Shown piece by piece: positions 43,460 to 56,009 of a stretch of DNA of 64,000 nt. The translations under genes and the position numbers were made by a program. Origin of the DNA: Ctena decussata (lineage: Eukaryota; Mollusca; Bivalvia; Lucinida; Lucinidae). The stretch lies in assembly GCA_963989385.1 (NCBI GenBank), contig OZ022503.1, forward strand, positions 54,558,858 through 54,622,857. Reading direction: 5' to 3'. The notes under the pieces were generated by a model. That model did not search any database. It had not been told where the DNA came from and saw only the letters and a program-made list of their open reading frames with translations. Within the stretch, counting starts at the first letter, position 1, and the number at the start of each line of letters is the position of its first letter.

Positions 43460-44617
43460 GGAGGGAGGGGGTATGAATGAGAGAGTTGCCATTCATGTAT
43501 GAGACGAAATGTCATGACCTGTTCTGTATATCATGAAAATATTTCAAAGGGTATTCAAGTCATGGAACAGAAAGGAAATCACATCTAAAACCATCAAGGG
43601 GAAATAACTCAAAAAGTAAGAAAGCGAGAGTTGTCATTCTTGTTCCCGACATATTGTCATGACCTGGTCTACATATCTGTGAAGTATCATGAAAATATTT
43701 CAAAGGGAATTCAAGTTATAGAGCGGAATAGGAAATCACAGCTAAAACCATCAAGGGGAAATAACTCAAAAAGTAAGAAAGCAAGAGTTGTCATTCTTGT
43801 TCGCGACACATCGTCATGACCTGTTCTACATATCTGTAAAGTATCATGAAAATATTTCAAAGGGTATTAAAGTTATAGAGCGGACACGAAATCACACCCA
43901 AAACCATCAACGGGAAATTACTCAAAAAGTAAGAAAGCAAGAGTTGTCATTCTTGTTCGCGACACATCGTCATGATCTGTTCTACATATCTATAAAGTAT
44001 CATGAAAATATTTCAAAGGGTATTCAAGTTATAGAGCGGACACGAAATCACAGCTAAAACCATCAAGGGGAAATTACTCAAAAAGTAAGAAAGCAAGAGT
44101 TGTCATTCTTGTTCGCGACACATCGTCATGACCTGGTCTACATATCTGTAAAGTATCATGAAAATATTCCAAAGGGTATTCAAGTTATAGAGCGGACACG
44201 AAATCAACACATAATCACAGCTAAAACGATAAAGGGGAAATAACTCAAAAAGTAAGAAAGCAAGAGTTGTCATTCTTGTTCGCGACACATCGTCATGACC
44301 TGTTCTACATATCTGTAAAGTATCATGAAAATATTTCAAAGGGTATTCAAGTTACAGAGCGGACACGAATCTGAAAAAAATTCACCAAAGGGGAGATAAC
44401 ACAAAAAGCACAAAAGCAGGAGTTACCATTCTTGTACGCGACACTGCGTCATGACCTGTTCTACATAACTGTGAAGTATCATGAAAATATTCCAGAGGGT
44501 ATTCAAGATATAGAGCGGACAAGAAAAATGTTTACGGACGGACGGACAGACGGACGGACGGACGGACGTACGCCAGGCTCATCGCTATATCCCCCGAACC
44601 TTTAGGTCGGGGGATAA
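43075..44617 (+). mobile_element. Pearl/HINE-like element, family 2, complete copy
   Basis: One copy with both ends: start TAGCCATCAGAGGAGATGGC, A13-T-G30 block (43415-43458), about seven ~150-bp repeats, an ACGG run (44535-44572) and the terminal hairpin ATCCCCCGAACC...GGTCGGGGGATAA. It gives the reference structure for the partial modules at 35741-39866. Confidence 0.8.
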
Positions 44618-47483
44618 ACAGTAAGAAAGCAAGAGTTGTCATTCTTAGTCGCGACACACCGTCATGACCTGTTCTACATATCTGTGAAGTATCATGAGAA
44701 TATTCAAAAGGGTATTCAAGTTACAGAGCGGACACGAATCTGCCAAAAAATCACACCTAAAACTATCAAAGGGAAATAACTCAACAAGAGGGCCATGGTG
44801 GCCCTGAATCGTTCACCTGAGCAGTAATCAGTTCACTGGCTCTGGTGAAGATTTATAAGAGTTTTTACCATACTAACATTTGACCTAGTTTTTGACCCGA
44901 CATGACCCAGTTTCAAACTTGGCCTGGATATTGTAAGAATAAACATTCTGACACAGTTTCATTGAGATTGGATCAAAACTGTGCCCTCTGGAGCGTATAC
45001 AAGGTTGTTCTTATATTTGACCTAGTGACCAAGTTTTTGACCCGACACGACCCAGTTTCAAACTTAACCTAGATTTCATTAAGATAAACATTCTGACAGA
45101 GTTTCATGAAGATTGGATCAAAACTGTGCCCTCTAGGGTGTACACAAAGTTTTTCTAAGATTTGACCTTGAGCCAACATGACTCAGTTTCATAGGGGGCT
45201 TAGACATATGGACAATAAACATTTTGACATAGTTTCATGAAGATTGGATCAAAACTATGCCTTCTAGTGCTTACACAACGTTTTTCTAAGATTTGACCTA
45301 GTGACCTAGTTTTTTACCCGACATGACCTACTTTCAAACTTGGCCGAGAGTTTATGAAGATAAACATTCTGACAAAGTTTCATAAAGATTAGATCAAAAC
45401 TGTGTCCTCTAGAGCGTACACAAGGTTTTTCTATGATTTGACCTAGTGACCTAGTTTTCGACCCGACATGACCCAGTTTCAAACTTGTCCTACAAATTAT
45501 GAGGATAAACATTCTGACAAAGTTGACAAAGTTTCATGAACTTTGAATCAAAACTGTGCCTTCTAGAGCGCACACAAGGTTTTTCTAAGATTTGACCTAG
45601 TGACCTAGTTTATGACTCGACATGACCCAGTTTCTAACTTGGCCCAGAGTTTGTGGAGATAAACATTCTGACAATGTTTCATAAAGATTGGATCAAAACT
45701 GTGTCCTCTAGAGCGTACACAAGGTTTTTCTATGATTTGACCTAGTGACCTAGTTTTAGACCCGACGTGACCCAGTTTCAAACTTGTTCTAGATATTATG
45801 AGGATAAACATTCTGACAAAGTTTCATGAACTTTGGATGAAAACTGTGCCTTCTAGAGCGTACACAAGGTTTTTCTAAGATTTGACCTAGTGACCAAGTT
45901 ATTGACCCGACATGACCTAGTTTCAAACTTATCCTACATATAATGAGGATAAACATTCTGACAAAGTTTCATAAAGATTGGATCAAAACTGTGTCCTCTA
46001 GAGCGTACACAAGGTTTTTCTATGATTTGATCTAGTGACCTAGTTTTTGACCCGACATGACCCAGTTTCAAACTTGTCCTACATATAATGAGGATAAACA
46101 TTCTGACAAAGTTTCATGAACTTTGGATCAAAACTGTGCCTTGTAGAGCGTACACAAGGCTTTTCTAAGATTTGACCTAGTGACCTAGTTTTTGACCCAA
46201 CAAGACCAAGTTTCAAACTTGGCCTAGAGTTTATAGAGATAAACATCCTGACAATGTTTCATAAAGATTGGATCAAAACTGTGTCCTCTAGAGCATACAC
46301 ATGGTTTTTTCTATGATTTGACCTAGTGACCTAGTTTTTGACCGGACGTGACCCAGTTTCGAACTTATCCTAGATATTATAAGTATAAACTTTCTGATTA
46401 AGTTTCATGAACTTTGGATCAAAACTGTGCCTTCTAGAGCCTACACAATGTTTTTCTAAGATTTGACCTAGTGACCTAGTTTTTGACCCGACATGACCCA
46501 GTTTCGAACTTGGCCTAGAGTTTATGGAGATAAACATTCTGACAAAGTTTCATGAACTTTGGATGAAAACTGTGCCCTCTAGAGCGTACACAAGGTTTTT
46601 CTAAGATTTGACCTAGTGACCTAGTTTTTGACCCGACATGACCCAGTTTTGAACTTGGCCTAGATTTTATGGAGATAAACATTCTGACAAAGTTTCATAA
46701 AGATGGAATCAAAACTGTGTCCTCTAGAGCGTGCACAAGGTTTTTCTATGATTTGACCTAGTGACCTAGTTTTAGACCCAACGTGACCCAGTTTCGAACT
46801 TATCCTAGATACTATGAGGATAAACATTCTGACAAAGTTTCATGAACTTTGGATAAAAAATTTTCCCTCTAGAGCGTACACAAGGTTTTTCTAAGATTTG
46901 ACCTAGTGACCTAGTTTTTGACCCGACATGACCCAGTTTCAAACTTGGCCTAGATTTTATAAAGACTAACATTCTGACAAAGTTTCATAAAGATTGGATC
47001 GAAACTGTGCCCGCTAGAGTGTACACAAGCAAAAGTTGACGGACGTCCGTCCTGACACATGTACGACGGACATCAGGGTATCCCAAAAGCTCACCCTGAG
47101 CACTTCGTGCTCAGGTGAGCTAAAAAGTAAGAAAGCAAGAGTTGTCATTCTTGTTCGCGACATATCCTCATGACCTGTTCTACATTTCTGTGAAGTATAA
47201 TGAAAATATTCCAAAGGGTATTCAAGTTACAGAGCGGACACGAATCTGCCAAAAAATCACCAAAGGGGAGATAATTCAAAAAGTACAATAGCAAGAGTTG
47301 CCATTCTTGTTCGCGACACATCGTCATGACCTGTTCTACATAACTGTGAAGTAGCATGAAAATATTCAAAAGGGTATTCAAGATATAGAGCGGACAAGAA
47401 AATGTTTACGGACGGACGGACGGACGGACGGACGGACGCCAGGCTCATCGCTATATCCCCTGAACCTTTCGGTCGTGGGATAA
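44618..47483 (+). mobile_element. Family-2 element fragment split by a family-1 insertion
   Basis: 44618-44783 and 47124-47483 are family-2 core and end (ACGG run 47407-47440, terminal hairpin CCCCTGAACC...CGGTCGTGGG, slightly decayed). They are separated by the family-1 element. Joining the sides gives the ordinary family-2 string AACTCAAAAAGTAAG, so family 1 inserted into family 2 here. This dates the two families relative to each other. Confidence 0.8.
44784..47123 (+). mobile_element. Pearl/HINE-like tandem-repeat element, family 1 copy 2
   Basis: Same ends as copy 1: ACAAGAGGGCCATGGTGG with TCACCTGAGCA, and GAGCACTTCGTGCTCAGGTG at the 3' side. About fifteen ~144-bp units. Shorter than copy 1 because of fewer repeats and no nested insertions. 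The start and end joints with family-2 sequence are sharp. Confidence 0.8.
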
Positions 47484-47869
47484 AAATTGTCAGATCAACT
47501 ACATGTTAAAATCTGTCCCTAATGTTTGAAGTTTTACGCTTGTTTGGTGCAGTTTTTGGAACAGCCAGTGTTGTACAGTGTTGTACAGACGATATCCCTT
47601 ATATGGACATTTACTTATATATAGGTGAAACACATAAGAACATCCTTTTCAAATGATTGGCCCATTATCTTTAAAGCCTCTTGTTTACCCAGTAGTGAGT
47701 GAACACATTTCAGACCACATGGTATTTTGTGAATAAGTGATAGTATTAGTGTAGTAACTATAGAACAACAATGGCTGTTGTACCATTATGGTTACCTCCT
47801 ATGTAAGGATGCTATAAAACTGAGAAGAAAAATGGTAATGATTAATAGGGAAACTTTTTATTCAAACGT

Positions 47870-48004
47870 CAAAAAATTCTACATTTCCTCGCATGAGTTC
47901 GTATAGATAACAGATCATGGTTTGCAAAGTTTCATGAAAATCTATTCAGTAATAAAGAAATTATATCGATTTTTTGCCCTCCACTTTTTCGCAAACGACC
48001 TATA
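47870..48004 (-). repeat. Dispersed repeat, copy 2 (inverse of 28848-28987)
   Basis: Reverse complement of the repeat at 28848 with about 85-90% identity by eye. The two copies face each other across the 19-kb block of nested repeats. Confidence 0.8.
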
Positions 48005-48731
48005 ACAATTATTTTTACCTATTTTCTATTTTTATGATAGAAGGATTAAACTGAGAACACAATGAATTAAACAGCACCGAACATAAAACAAATGCAACCG
48101 CAACAAAAGTACTGCCTTGGGACGGTCAGTAATAACTACTGGGGGGTTTAAACCGTTTTTACTGGGCCCAAACCTTCACCCTCATCCTCCGCTGCGGTGC
48201 ACACAATTAGTTGGTAGTTCGGTTCGTATGGAGGTCCCCAAACTCATCAGAGAGTCATCACGGTCAACAATTAAGATCAAGAAAAGACCGTGATGAAGCA
48301 AGGATGAGGACTCGACAGCCAAAACCTGTTGAGACACCTGGAGATCCCTGGGGCGTCAGCAACACCACTGGAGTACTGGAGCAAAAGAAGACCACCAGCT
48401 GAACCCCGGTGGGCCAAGAAACAGACAAACATCCGGCCCCAACCAACTAATATATAGCTTTATGTAGGGGCTATCATAGAGTCTGAACCCCGACCCACCG
48501 GCGTGCAATTAAAGAGGACAGCAAAGTTGTCAACCGTGATTGGGTTAACCACTAAGCATGCAGACTGTCGCATTACATCTATGTTATAGCCAATGCGTTT
48601 AAATCGTACGATAATTTTCTTAAATTGATCGGGAAATTCTGTTTTCCCTACGATTTTGCGTAATTTATATACTAAGTCACCATAAAATTCAGGTAGCTAA
48701 GCTGAGTCCTTACCCCCTGAAGGTATTTACA
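48005..48731. other. No gene recognised, up to the assembly gap
   Basis: Contains a moderately GC-rich segment (48160-48500) with an uncharacterised open frame (48211-48402). I cannot assign it to any family. Confidence 0.35.
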
Positions 48732-48754
48732 NNNNNNNNNNNNNNNNNNNNNNN
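48732..48754. other. Assembly gap (23 N)
   Basis: Run of N. The true length and content are unknown, so the order and distance of features on either side are provisional. Confidence 0.99.
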
Positions 48755-49108
48755 AATAGTATGCTCCGACATCGATCAAAGAGAAAACTAGCAAGGACAT
48801 TTACGTTGCCAAAAGAATGTGATGATGTCAAGGTTATTTTCTGTCACATATACCTAATTACCCAAACTTACACAACTGTTCCGACCCATTAAATGTTTTT
48901 ATATTAATTTCAGTGAACCAAAAAATTATAAGAGATTTTTATTACCAGCTCCCTAACATTAATATTGCCTCGTCCGTCACCGGTATTTGAAGCGGAGACG
49001 AAGAAAGTTGGCTCCGGCGAAGTTTTATTTTCCGTAGTTTCAATTGTTGAAATTAAGTGAAATATGTACGCAGACGAGAACAATTCACGCCATAGCAAAA
49101 CATGTCTA

Positions 49109-50926
49109 CAGTACACGCAACGTGAAGACTTGATCTGACACGCACTCGCGTGACACTTAAAATCGCGAGGAAGGGATTAAAATCCACGAGATTCTCTCGC
49201 AACTCTCACGCATTTCACACTAAACTTCCTCGCGTGTTTGAAAATCGCCACGTTCCACGCAAGAAAATTCCTCGCATCTCGCGTGAAATTCATAGAGTGA
49301 TGTATGCGAGAAACTTTCTCGCATCACGCATGGGATTTTGTCCAGGTAGGTACATGTACAGTAAATGCAAGTTTCTTTACAAGTACATATACCTTTACAG
49401 ACAAGGCATATGATTCGCAATGCATTTTTTTCGGCGCTGATAACGGTTCAATTAATACATAGTAAGCGTGCGTGAATAACCTAATTGATCGCATCCTCAA
49501 CGCAAGTATTGTTTGACCGTACGGTATTTACATTTACGAATTAAGGATGGGTTGATAAACAATCATGATCAGCGTAATTTTTTTGCAGTTACGCGGCGAG
49601 TTTATTAGTGAGGCTTATGTTTGAAAGAATATTGTTAATAGGTTCGTTAGATCACACAGACAAAAAATTTCGCTCAGCCGCCACCGATAATAGCCCAATC
49701 CATGTCAAAACAGTCACAAAGATCAAAGCGTTTCGATCAGCTTTTGAACTCAAAGATATAGCCGCTAGTGGCACGTGCCGAAACATAAACTTTCTGATGT
49801 AAGAGCTGTCAAGTTTCCAATAAAAGCGCACGCGACAACAATGACTTGATTAACAAATGGGCTGTCTCAGAGGTGATTGACGTCCACTTATCCGCTCTCT
49901 GAAATATGCAAATTTGTAAACCTGTTGGTTTGACAGCTAAAAAAATTACGTCACAGCTGCATCCTTTCAATCAGTTCATTCATGAAATATGGAAAATATG
50001 ATTTTGCGTCGTGAATCAATAGTCAAAGTGTTTGGATTTTAAAAATGCATCAAAATGAAGGAAAAATAAGAGGTGAGAAGTTTGTTTTTTATTCCGATCT
50101 CCGAATGGCAAAATCACATTATCTATATGAAAAACGAAACTGATTCTGCTGCGCGGAAAAATTCTCAAAGTATTCGGACTAATAAACATAATATCTGTAT
50201 TCATATTTAGAGGTGACTGAACGCATTCAGGGCCTTCGCCATAATAAAATGTGAAGACGGTAGCATTTGTTGAAATAGGTAAACACAGCACGTTTACAGG
50301 TCAGTCTCGTGCCTTGACATCAAAGGACGCCGCTCAGAGCACAAAATGGTGAAAGGAATCTTATTCCATACGCTGATAGTAAATATTAGGATCAGCCTGC
50401 GCAGTATTAAATACAATGCGGCAAACTGGTATGCTTTACGCGTCATAGCTTGAGCGGTTTATGCTGTCTATTTGTTCGGCACTTTCGGTTATTTCCGGAA
50501 TGGTGGAAATTGCCGATCGTAATTTTTGCCGCTAAAAATTTTTGAGTCGGCGCCAAAAAAGACCAGTCGGTTGGAAACCGGAATCACACAACTTTTTTTT
50601 TAGGCCCAATGTAAAAATATAAATGAATTACCTGTACAACATAGACAGGAATCGTTAATCCTTTCCACTCGAAAACACGCGTCACGCGTAATTAAGTTTG
50701 GCGCCGATGACTCACCTGAGCATACATGGAGTTAATCCTTTCTCTCGAAAGTTGCGTGTCTCGCGTGAAAAGAAATTGTTTTCTCGCGAGTTTAACGTTA
50801 CGCATCTCGCGAGTGTCTCGCATCTCCCACGCATTTTACACGCAAAAACCCCACTAAACTTTTGCGGAAAAGATTAAAATTTATCGCGAGAGCGTGTCAG
50901 ATCAAGTCTTCACGTTGCGTGTACTG
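49109..50926. mobile_element. Tc1/mariner-like non-autonomous element with CpG-rich ends
   Basis: Terminal inverted repeats of about 41 bp, beginning CAGTACACGCAACGTGAAGA, are identical at both ends for the first 35 bases and flanked by TA (49107-49108 and 50927-50928). The 200 bp inside each end are dense in CTCGCG and CGCGAG motifs, unlike the AT-rich centre (49420-50640). No transposase is recognised. The TA target suggests Tc1/mariner mobilisation, but the length (1818 bp) and the CpG-dense subterminal zones are unusual for a MITE. Confidence 0.85.
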
Positions 50927-50928
50927 TA

Positions 50929-52792
50929 GCTGTGCAGGCCCAGACCATTAAAATATTAGTTCTATAGTAGGTCCTATCCTTGCAAAGAAAATGCGTATTT
51001 TCCCAAGAAATATTATATTTTTTATACGCAGCTCATTTTAAAATCGTACAGATAATTTTAAAAATTTCAAAGCAGTACCGCATGTGTACATAATCATCTC
51101 AAGAAAACGTCCTCGCAGTTTGAAAATATCGCTGTTAACGCTTGGGATCTTAAAGATTCTTCAACTAAGTTGCTCGGATATATAATATTGTGATCGTTCT
51201 TTTGCAGTCTGATTACAGCATTTGTCTGAAGACTTTTTGCAATGTGTAAGCATAACAGCATGTGATTGCTTTTTATCCCGGCTTCTCTCATGATAGTTGA
51301 AAGTATACAGGTCTGTCGGCGACTTCAAACACACAGTAGTAGTTTCATATGTTGTGAAGTGTTTAGGTTTACTTTTTATTTTCTGTTGTTGTCATTTTTT
51401 TTACCAATGTTACTTTTTGACATGGACTATTATAAAATTGATAGCTTAATTAAACAGCATTCCCTTTGTTTCTTGTGTGCGCGAACATTAGGAGAAGTGA
51501 AATTGTGTTCAGACATTCGGTGTCCGCATGGTAATTGAACATTCATAATGGTTAATTTTATTGTGGTACTTAGTTAAACCTTTTTCACAAAAGCACACTG
51601 ACTCGTGCTTAAATGAAATTTGGACACCAAGGCAGAAAATAAATGCATATATAGGTATTGCAAACAATATTCACAGACTATGTAGCTGCGACACTCATAT
51701 CTCCTAAGGTACTGGGTTTTATATCATTGCCATTTTTATAACCCTATGACGTCATCCGCAACTGGGAAAATCCAAGCAACATGGCGGTCTTCGTAAACAT
51801 TCCCACAGCTACGAATGAAAAATCGCCAGTATATTTGAAGTAAGACACTTTGGGAAGGTCAGAATAAGAAAAAGACTGTTATTTATCAAAAAGAAAACAT
51901 AATATATTGATTAATGCACAGTTTACATTGTCATGATTGTGCCAAAATGATTTTATCAGCATATGAAATACCCACACTGAGGAAGACTTACAGGTGCTGG
52001 ACCTAAATTAGAAACTTTGTTTCTGAAATAATTTTGGTCCGGAGCTGGACTACTATATAACCGGCATAGGTTTTGATGATTGTGCACTTTGTATTCTGAA
52101 GAGAGCAAAAGACAATTTCAATAACACCTCAGGAGCCAAATTTCGAAAGTGTGCTATCAATAATATTGCCTGTTCCAAAAATGTTAAACTTTCCCGACTT
52201 TGATCTGAATGTTTTAAATATTTTTGGCGCCAAAATGCACGTGATGCACTGCACGCGAAAGTAATGTCAAAAGCCTTCTTTTATACAACCTTGAAATATT
52301 TGCAAAACAAAATGATGTTCAGACAACTGATGACTGACACATACTAACTAATCCCGTAGGTGTGCGAAGCCATGCCCTGTGCAAAGCCATGTCCCCTTAC
52401 TCTATACTTTATGCAATGGTGAATATGCAGTAATGCATATATATGTATATATTAGCATTAGGAGATAATTATTATACAGCCCCCTTAATCTCTTTAATCT
52501 TTTTAACCTATGTATTGCACTTGTGAAAACACTCTTTAACACCTATTCTATACCTGTATAAACAATCAATTACCGAAATGCCATTTCCCTATTATATCGT
52601 ATTTAATTGTTCGTTTCGGTATTTCCAGTTCGTTTCAGTATTTCGGCACGTTTCGGTAAATACAGCTACTAGTAGTAAGTACCCATAGAATTTGAGGTTT
52701 GTACTTCTTCCGGCAAGTCATTCCAAAGGGGAACAACTGAAGGCAGGAAAGAGTTATAATGAAACTGCCCTGCTCTGATTATAAACATGATG
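50929..52792. other. No gene recognised
   Basis: AT-rich, with T-rich stretches and only short open frames (for example 51266-51538). CAACATGGCGGTCTTCG at 51777-51793 resembles a start context, but no open frame of length follows. Confidence 0.4.
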
Positions 52793-53910
52793 TGTGATGT
52801 GTGACGTCTGGGGTTCCCCAGGGCTCTGTCCTCGGGCCGATCTTGTTCCTCATTTACATCAATGACCTACCAGACGAACTCACCTCAGAGGTTCGTCTTT
52901 TTGCAGACGACACGGCCGTTTACCTTACAATTGGAGGCACTGACAACAGCAGTGTGCTACAGACTGACCTGGATAAACTGTCTGTGTGGGAGTCGAGGTG
53001 GGACATGGAGTTCAACCCCTCTAAGTGTCAGGTTGTAAGGGTGACAACCGCGAGGAAGGCAATAAATACTTTCTACCAACTACATGGTCAGACCCTCGAG
53101 GTTGTCACCAGTGCAAGATACTTGGGGGTTGATATCTCTAGTGGCCTGTCTTGGAGCTCTCACATAGACAGAATCACTGCCAAGGCCAATAGCACCCTTG
53201 GATTCATTAAAAGAAATATCAAAATAAAAAATCAAAAGGTTAGAGAGGCTGCCTATAACACACTAGTACGCCCCCAGCTGGAGTATGCGGCACCTGTTTG
53301 GGACCCCCATACTCAAGATAAAATACTCCAGCTGGAAAAAGTCTAACGTCGGGCTGCACGCTGGACCACCAGTGATTTTGATCAACGGTCAAGCGTAACA
53401 GCGATGCTCCAAAATCTAGGCTGGAGAAATTTGGAACAGAGACGAGCAGACGCGCGTCTTTGCCTCTTCTTTAAAATTGTATACGGACTTGTGGCAGTAC
53501 CCCTCCCCAACTATATTCAGCCAACTCAAAGAATATCCCGGTACTGTCACTCTATGACTTTCCGATAAATCCATACCAGTAGGAACTTTCATAAATACTC
53601 CTTCTTTCCACTGGCTATAGTACAGTGGAATGCCCTACCTGAGACTGTTGTTTGCTTGCCAACCCTTGAGGCCTTCAAGGAAGCAGTTGGCAGGCTGCAA
53701 CACTCAAGGCCCTAGATCTTGAAGTTGTTTTTATCCTGATTTTAGCTACACTTATCTATTTTTAACCTATCACCTTTTATCCACTTCACTGTTCCACTTT
53801 TACTTATTTTATTTCAACTAATATTCTGCCTTTTTCTGCTTGACGCGCGTCCCTGCCTAGAATGCCCGTGAGGGCGTGTGGCAGTATATAGAGATAGATA
53901 GATAGATTAT
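52793..53910 (+). mobile_element. Decayed 5'-truncated LINE with GATA tail
   Basis: Starts abruptly inside the RT at SGVPQGSVLGPILFLIYIND and ends with AGATAGATAGATAGAT (53892-53907). A C-terminal coding block and a ~180-bp 3' UTR (GCCCGTGAGGGCGTG hairpin near 53862) precede the tail. A different family from the LINEs at 25705 and 28988. Confidence 0.85.
52801..53715 (+). pseudogene. LINE reverse transcriptase fragment (CR1/Jockey-like)
   Basis: The frame keeps the catalytic LFADDTAVYL (F-A-D-D), the thumb region (FNPSKCQVVRVT, ARYLGVDISSGLSWSSHID) and the C-terminal VRPQLEYAAPVWDPH and IVQWNALPETVV. It is interrupted by TAA at 53344 and TAA at 53566; both look like C-to-T changes of glutamine or arginine codons. 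It ends at TAG 53713. Everything N-terminal of the VPQG motif is missing. Confidence 0.87.
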
Positions 53911-54235
53911 TGGTCTGTGTACGAATCAATGCTGCTGCGAAACATCTTACCACTCGCAGCAGGACAATGTACTTAAATAACGCTTGTCACTCACCAAAGC
54001 TGGTTTGGATCATTTATGGTGGCTTCATTTTACATAGATCTTCCCTGAGATTAGCCCAATTTTGTCTCACAAAGAGAATATGTCAGAGAACATGTGTTCA
54101 TTTCCACCAAGCTGACAGCTGTATGGGCGCAGCCATTCTGTTCTGTTCTGTTTCGTAAGTTTCCTCCGCTGACTTTTCGGAGAACCGCCTTTCGACGTAG
54201 TAGGGAATTAATGAGCTCGTAAATCTTTATATTAA

Positions 54236-55456
54236 GGTAGACGAATACTGAATAGAAATATTGGCGGGGCATTCAAACCAATATACCATCTAAATAACTC
54301 AAAGAGCTATAAAACATTTGGGTTAGAAAAAAACAATTTTCACCGTTTTGTTTTCCGAAAAAACAATATTTTGTATTTCTACATATTATTTTTAAACAAT
54401 TTCCATTAAAACTCATATCTCTAGCACATGAATGCACTTTCATTTCAGCAAATCATATAATCTGTAATATATGATATTTGAAACAAACTGATAACATAAA
54501 ATTGCAGTTTTCATTTTACCTCACTGCAGCTGGTGTTGTGCCGTGTGGCGGCCGTAAAACGTTTCCCCGTACATCATCCATAGTGCAGATTATATTTTAT
54601 TTACATCCTTTGAGATCAGAGGATAGATTCTTAGAAATCTAAAATTTGAGATCGATTTAGACTATTATTCTAGATCATCGTCTTTTATATTATTTGGATC
54701 CTTTTGAAACTAATCAGTCTTTGAATCGACTGTCCAATTAAAATTAAGAAATTACAGTTTGCTTTTTCTGGTTTCATCACCAGATATTGTCAGGGTCACT
54801 GACGAGGCTTTATTAGCCGAAACTACGTAGTCTGGCCCATGTTCCTACTTCTGTATGTATTCTCTGCTCTTGAAGGAACTTTTTAAGATTTTAATTCTTG
54901 TTAATAAGTATATTTTTACATTCTTTGAAAAATTGCAAGAAAATTGAATTTCATGAAAAACGTCATGAAAAATATTATCAATCGATGGGGCATGCTTATG
55001 CGTATTATTTTAGTAAAACTTACGTCGTATGTTAAAGAATAAAACAAAAAAACAATCATTTCACCGTTTCGTTTCCTAGAAAAACAATGTTTAAGTTCAA
55101 AATATCCCCCAAACAGACTGCCCAAATTCTGCACCTGCTGCAAGCACAGCCGGTCCTTGCCCTATTATTTATTTTCCTGTTATTCGGTTCTACCATAGAG
55201 TAATGTCGACAAAAATGCGCAGATGGAATGGAAACTGTGAAGATCTTGATCATTCTGGTTCCTAAGGAACAGTCTGATCTCAGTTTTCACTGTTTGTACA
55301 GACCTATGTGCCCGAAAACTTAGGATCTTTACGGTAGATATTGTAAGTGTATATTATAACTGTATTTTACTCCACAGTTAGTCGATTTGATGATGAACAA
55401 TAACTCTGTTTGTTTTTTAAACAAGCAAGAACAGAGTTCTTCCGGGATCATCCACC
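54236..55456 (-). mobile_element. TTAA-specific element, longer copy
   Basis: Flanked by TTAA (54232-54235 and 55457-55460) with ends GGTAGACGA...CATCCACC. The reverse complement matches 9008-9839 along its length except for about 380 extra bases (near 54518-54897) between TTGCAGTTTTCAT and CTTGTTAATAAG. Either this copy received an insertion or the LTR copy is an internal deletion derivative. No transposase is recognised. Confidence 0.85.
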
Positions 55457-55460
55457 TTAA

Positions 55461-56009
55461 CTACTGAAAACTGGTGAGTCTTTATTTACAGGTGATTTTG
55501 TACAGATATTTGTATTAATCGTCGCTCAGAATTCTGACATCATTTTTAACACAGTGAGTCTCTTCTTATGAATCTTGGCTATATATTCTCTCGTATAAAG
55601 TTCAAGCAACCCCCATGTATCCTTGTCAATCTGCTCCATTTCAAGAACTGCTGAAGCATCCAATGAACTCTGTATTATGTATTATTTTGTATCCGTGATT
55701 TTCTAAATACCCTCCCCGGAGGAGTAACCAATCAGCAGCCTCCAAACTGTGACAATCATCGATTTTGTCACGGTTGTCACACGTATGGTATTTAAGCGGC
55801 AGATTCAAAGATTTCTGGGAGTCTGGTCCTGAGATCCATTTGCATACAGATCCACGTTGCGCTGTATTGCAATTTTACTTCTAAAATCTACAAAATCTAT
55901 ATATATATATCTACAATACTTAAGTCAAACTTAAGTGTTTGAATACTGCTTCTCAATTGTGAGTATCAAGACAAAGCAGTAGGCCTAACTTAATTTTAAG
56001 GTTTAATAC
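55461..56009. other. No gene recognised; TATA-like motif
   Basis: GTATTTAAGCGG at 55787-55798 follows TGTGACAA...TTGTCACA inverted motifs (55748-55780), a promoter-like arrangement. A TATATATATAT run lies at 55899-55910. No open frame follows. Confidence 0.35.

Noticed and set aside
31011..47483. CRISPR-like or satellite centromere array
   Set aside because: Units vary, have no unique spacers, and are bounded by element ends; the genome is eukaryotic.
48211..48446. Overlapping plus and minus frames in a GC-richer patch
   Set aside because: No domain recognised and both strands are open equally; next to an assembly gap.
55740..55900. Promoter or solo LTR suggested by a TATA-like motif and inverted TGTGACAA
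   Set aside because: No LTR ends, no second copy in the window and no downstream frame.
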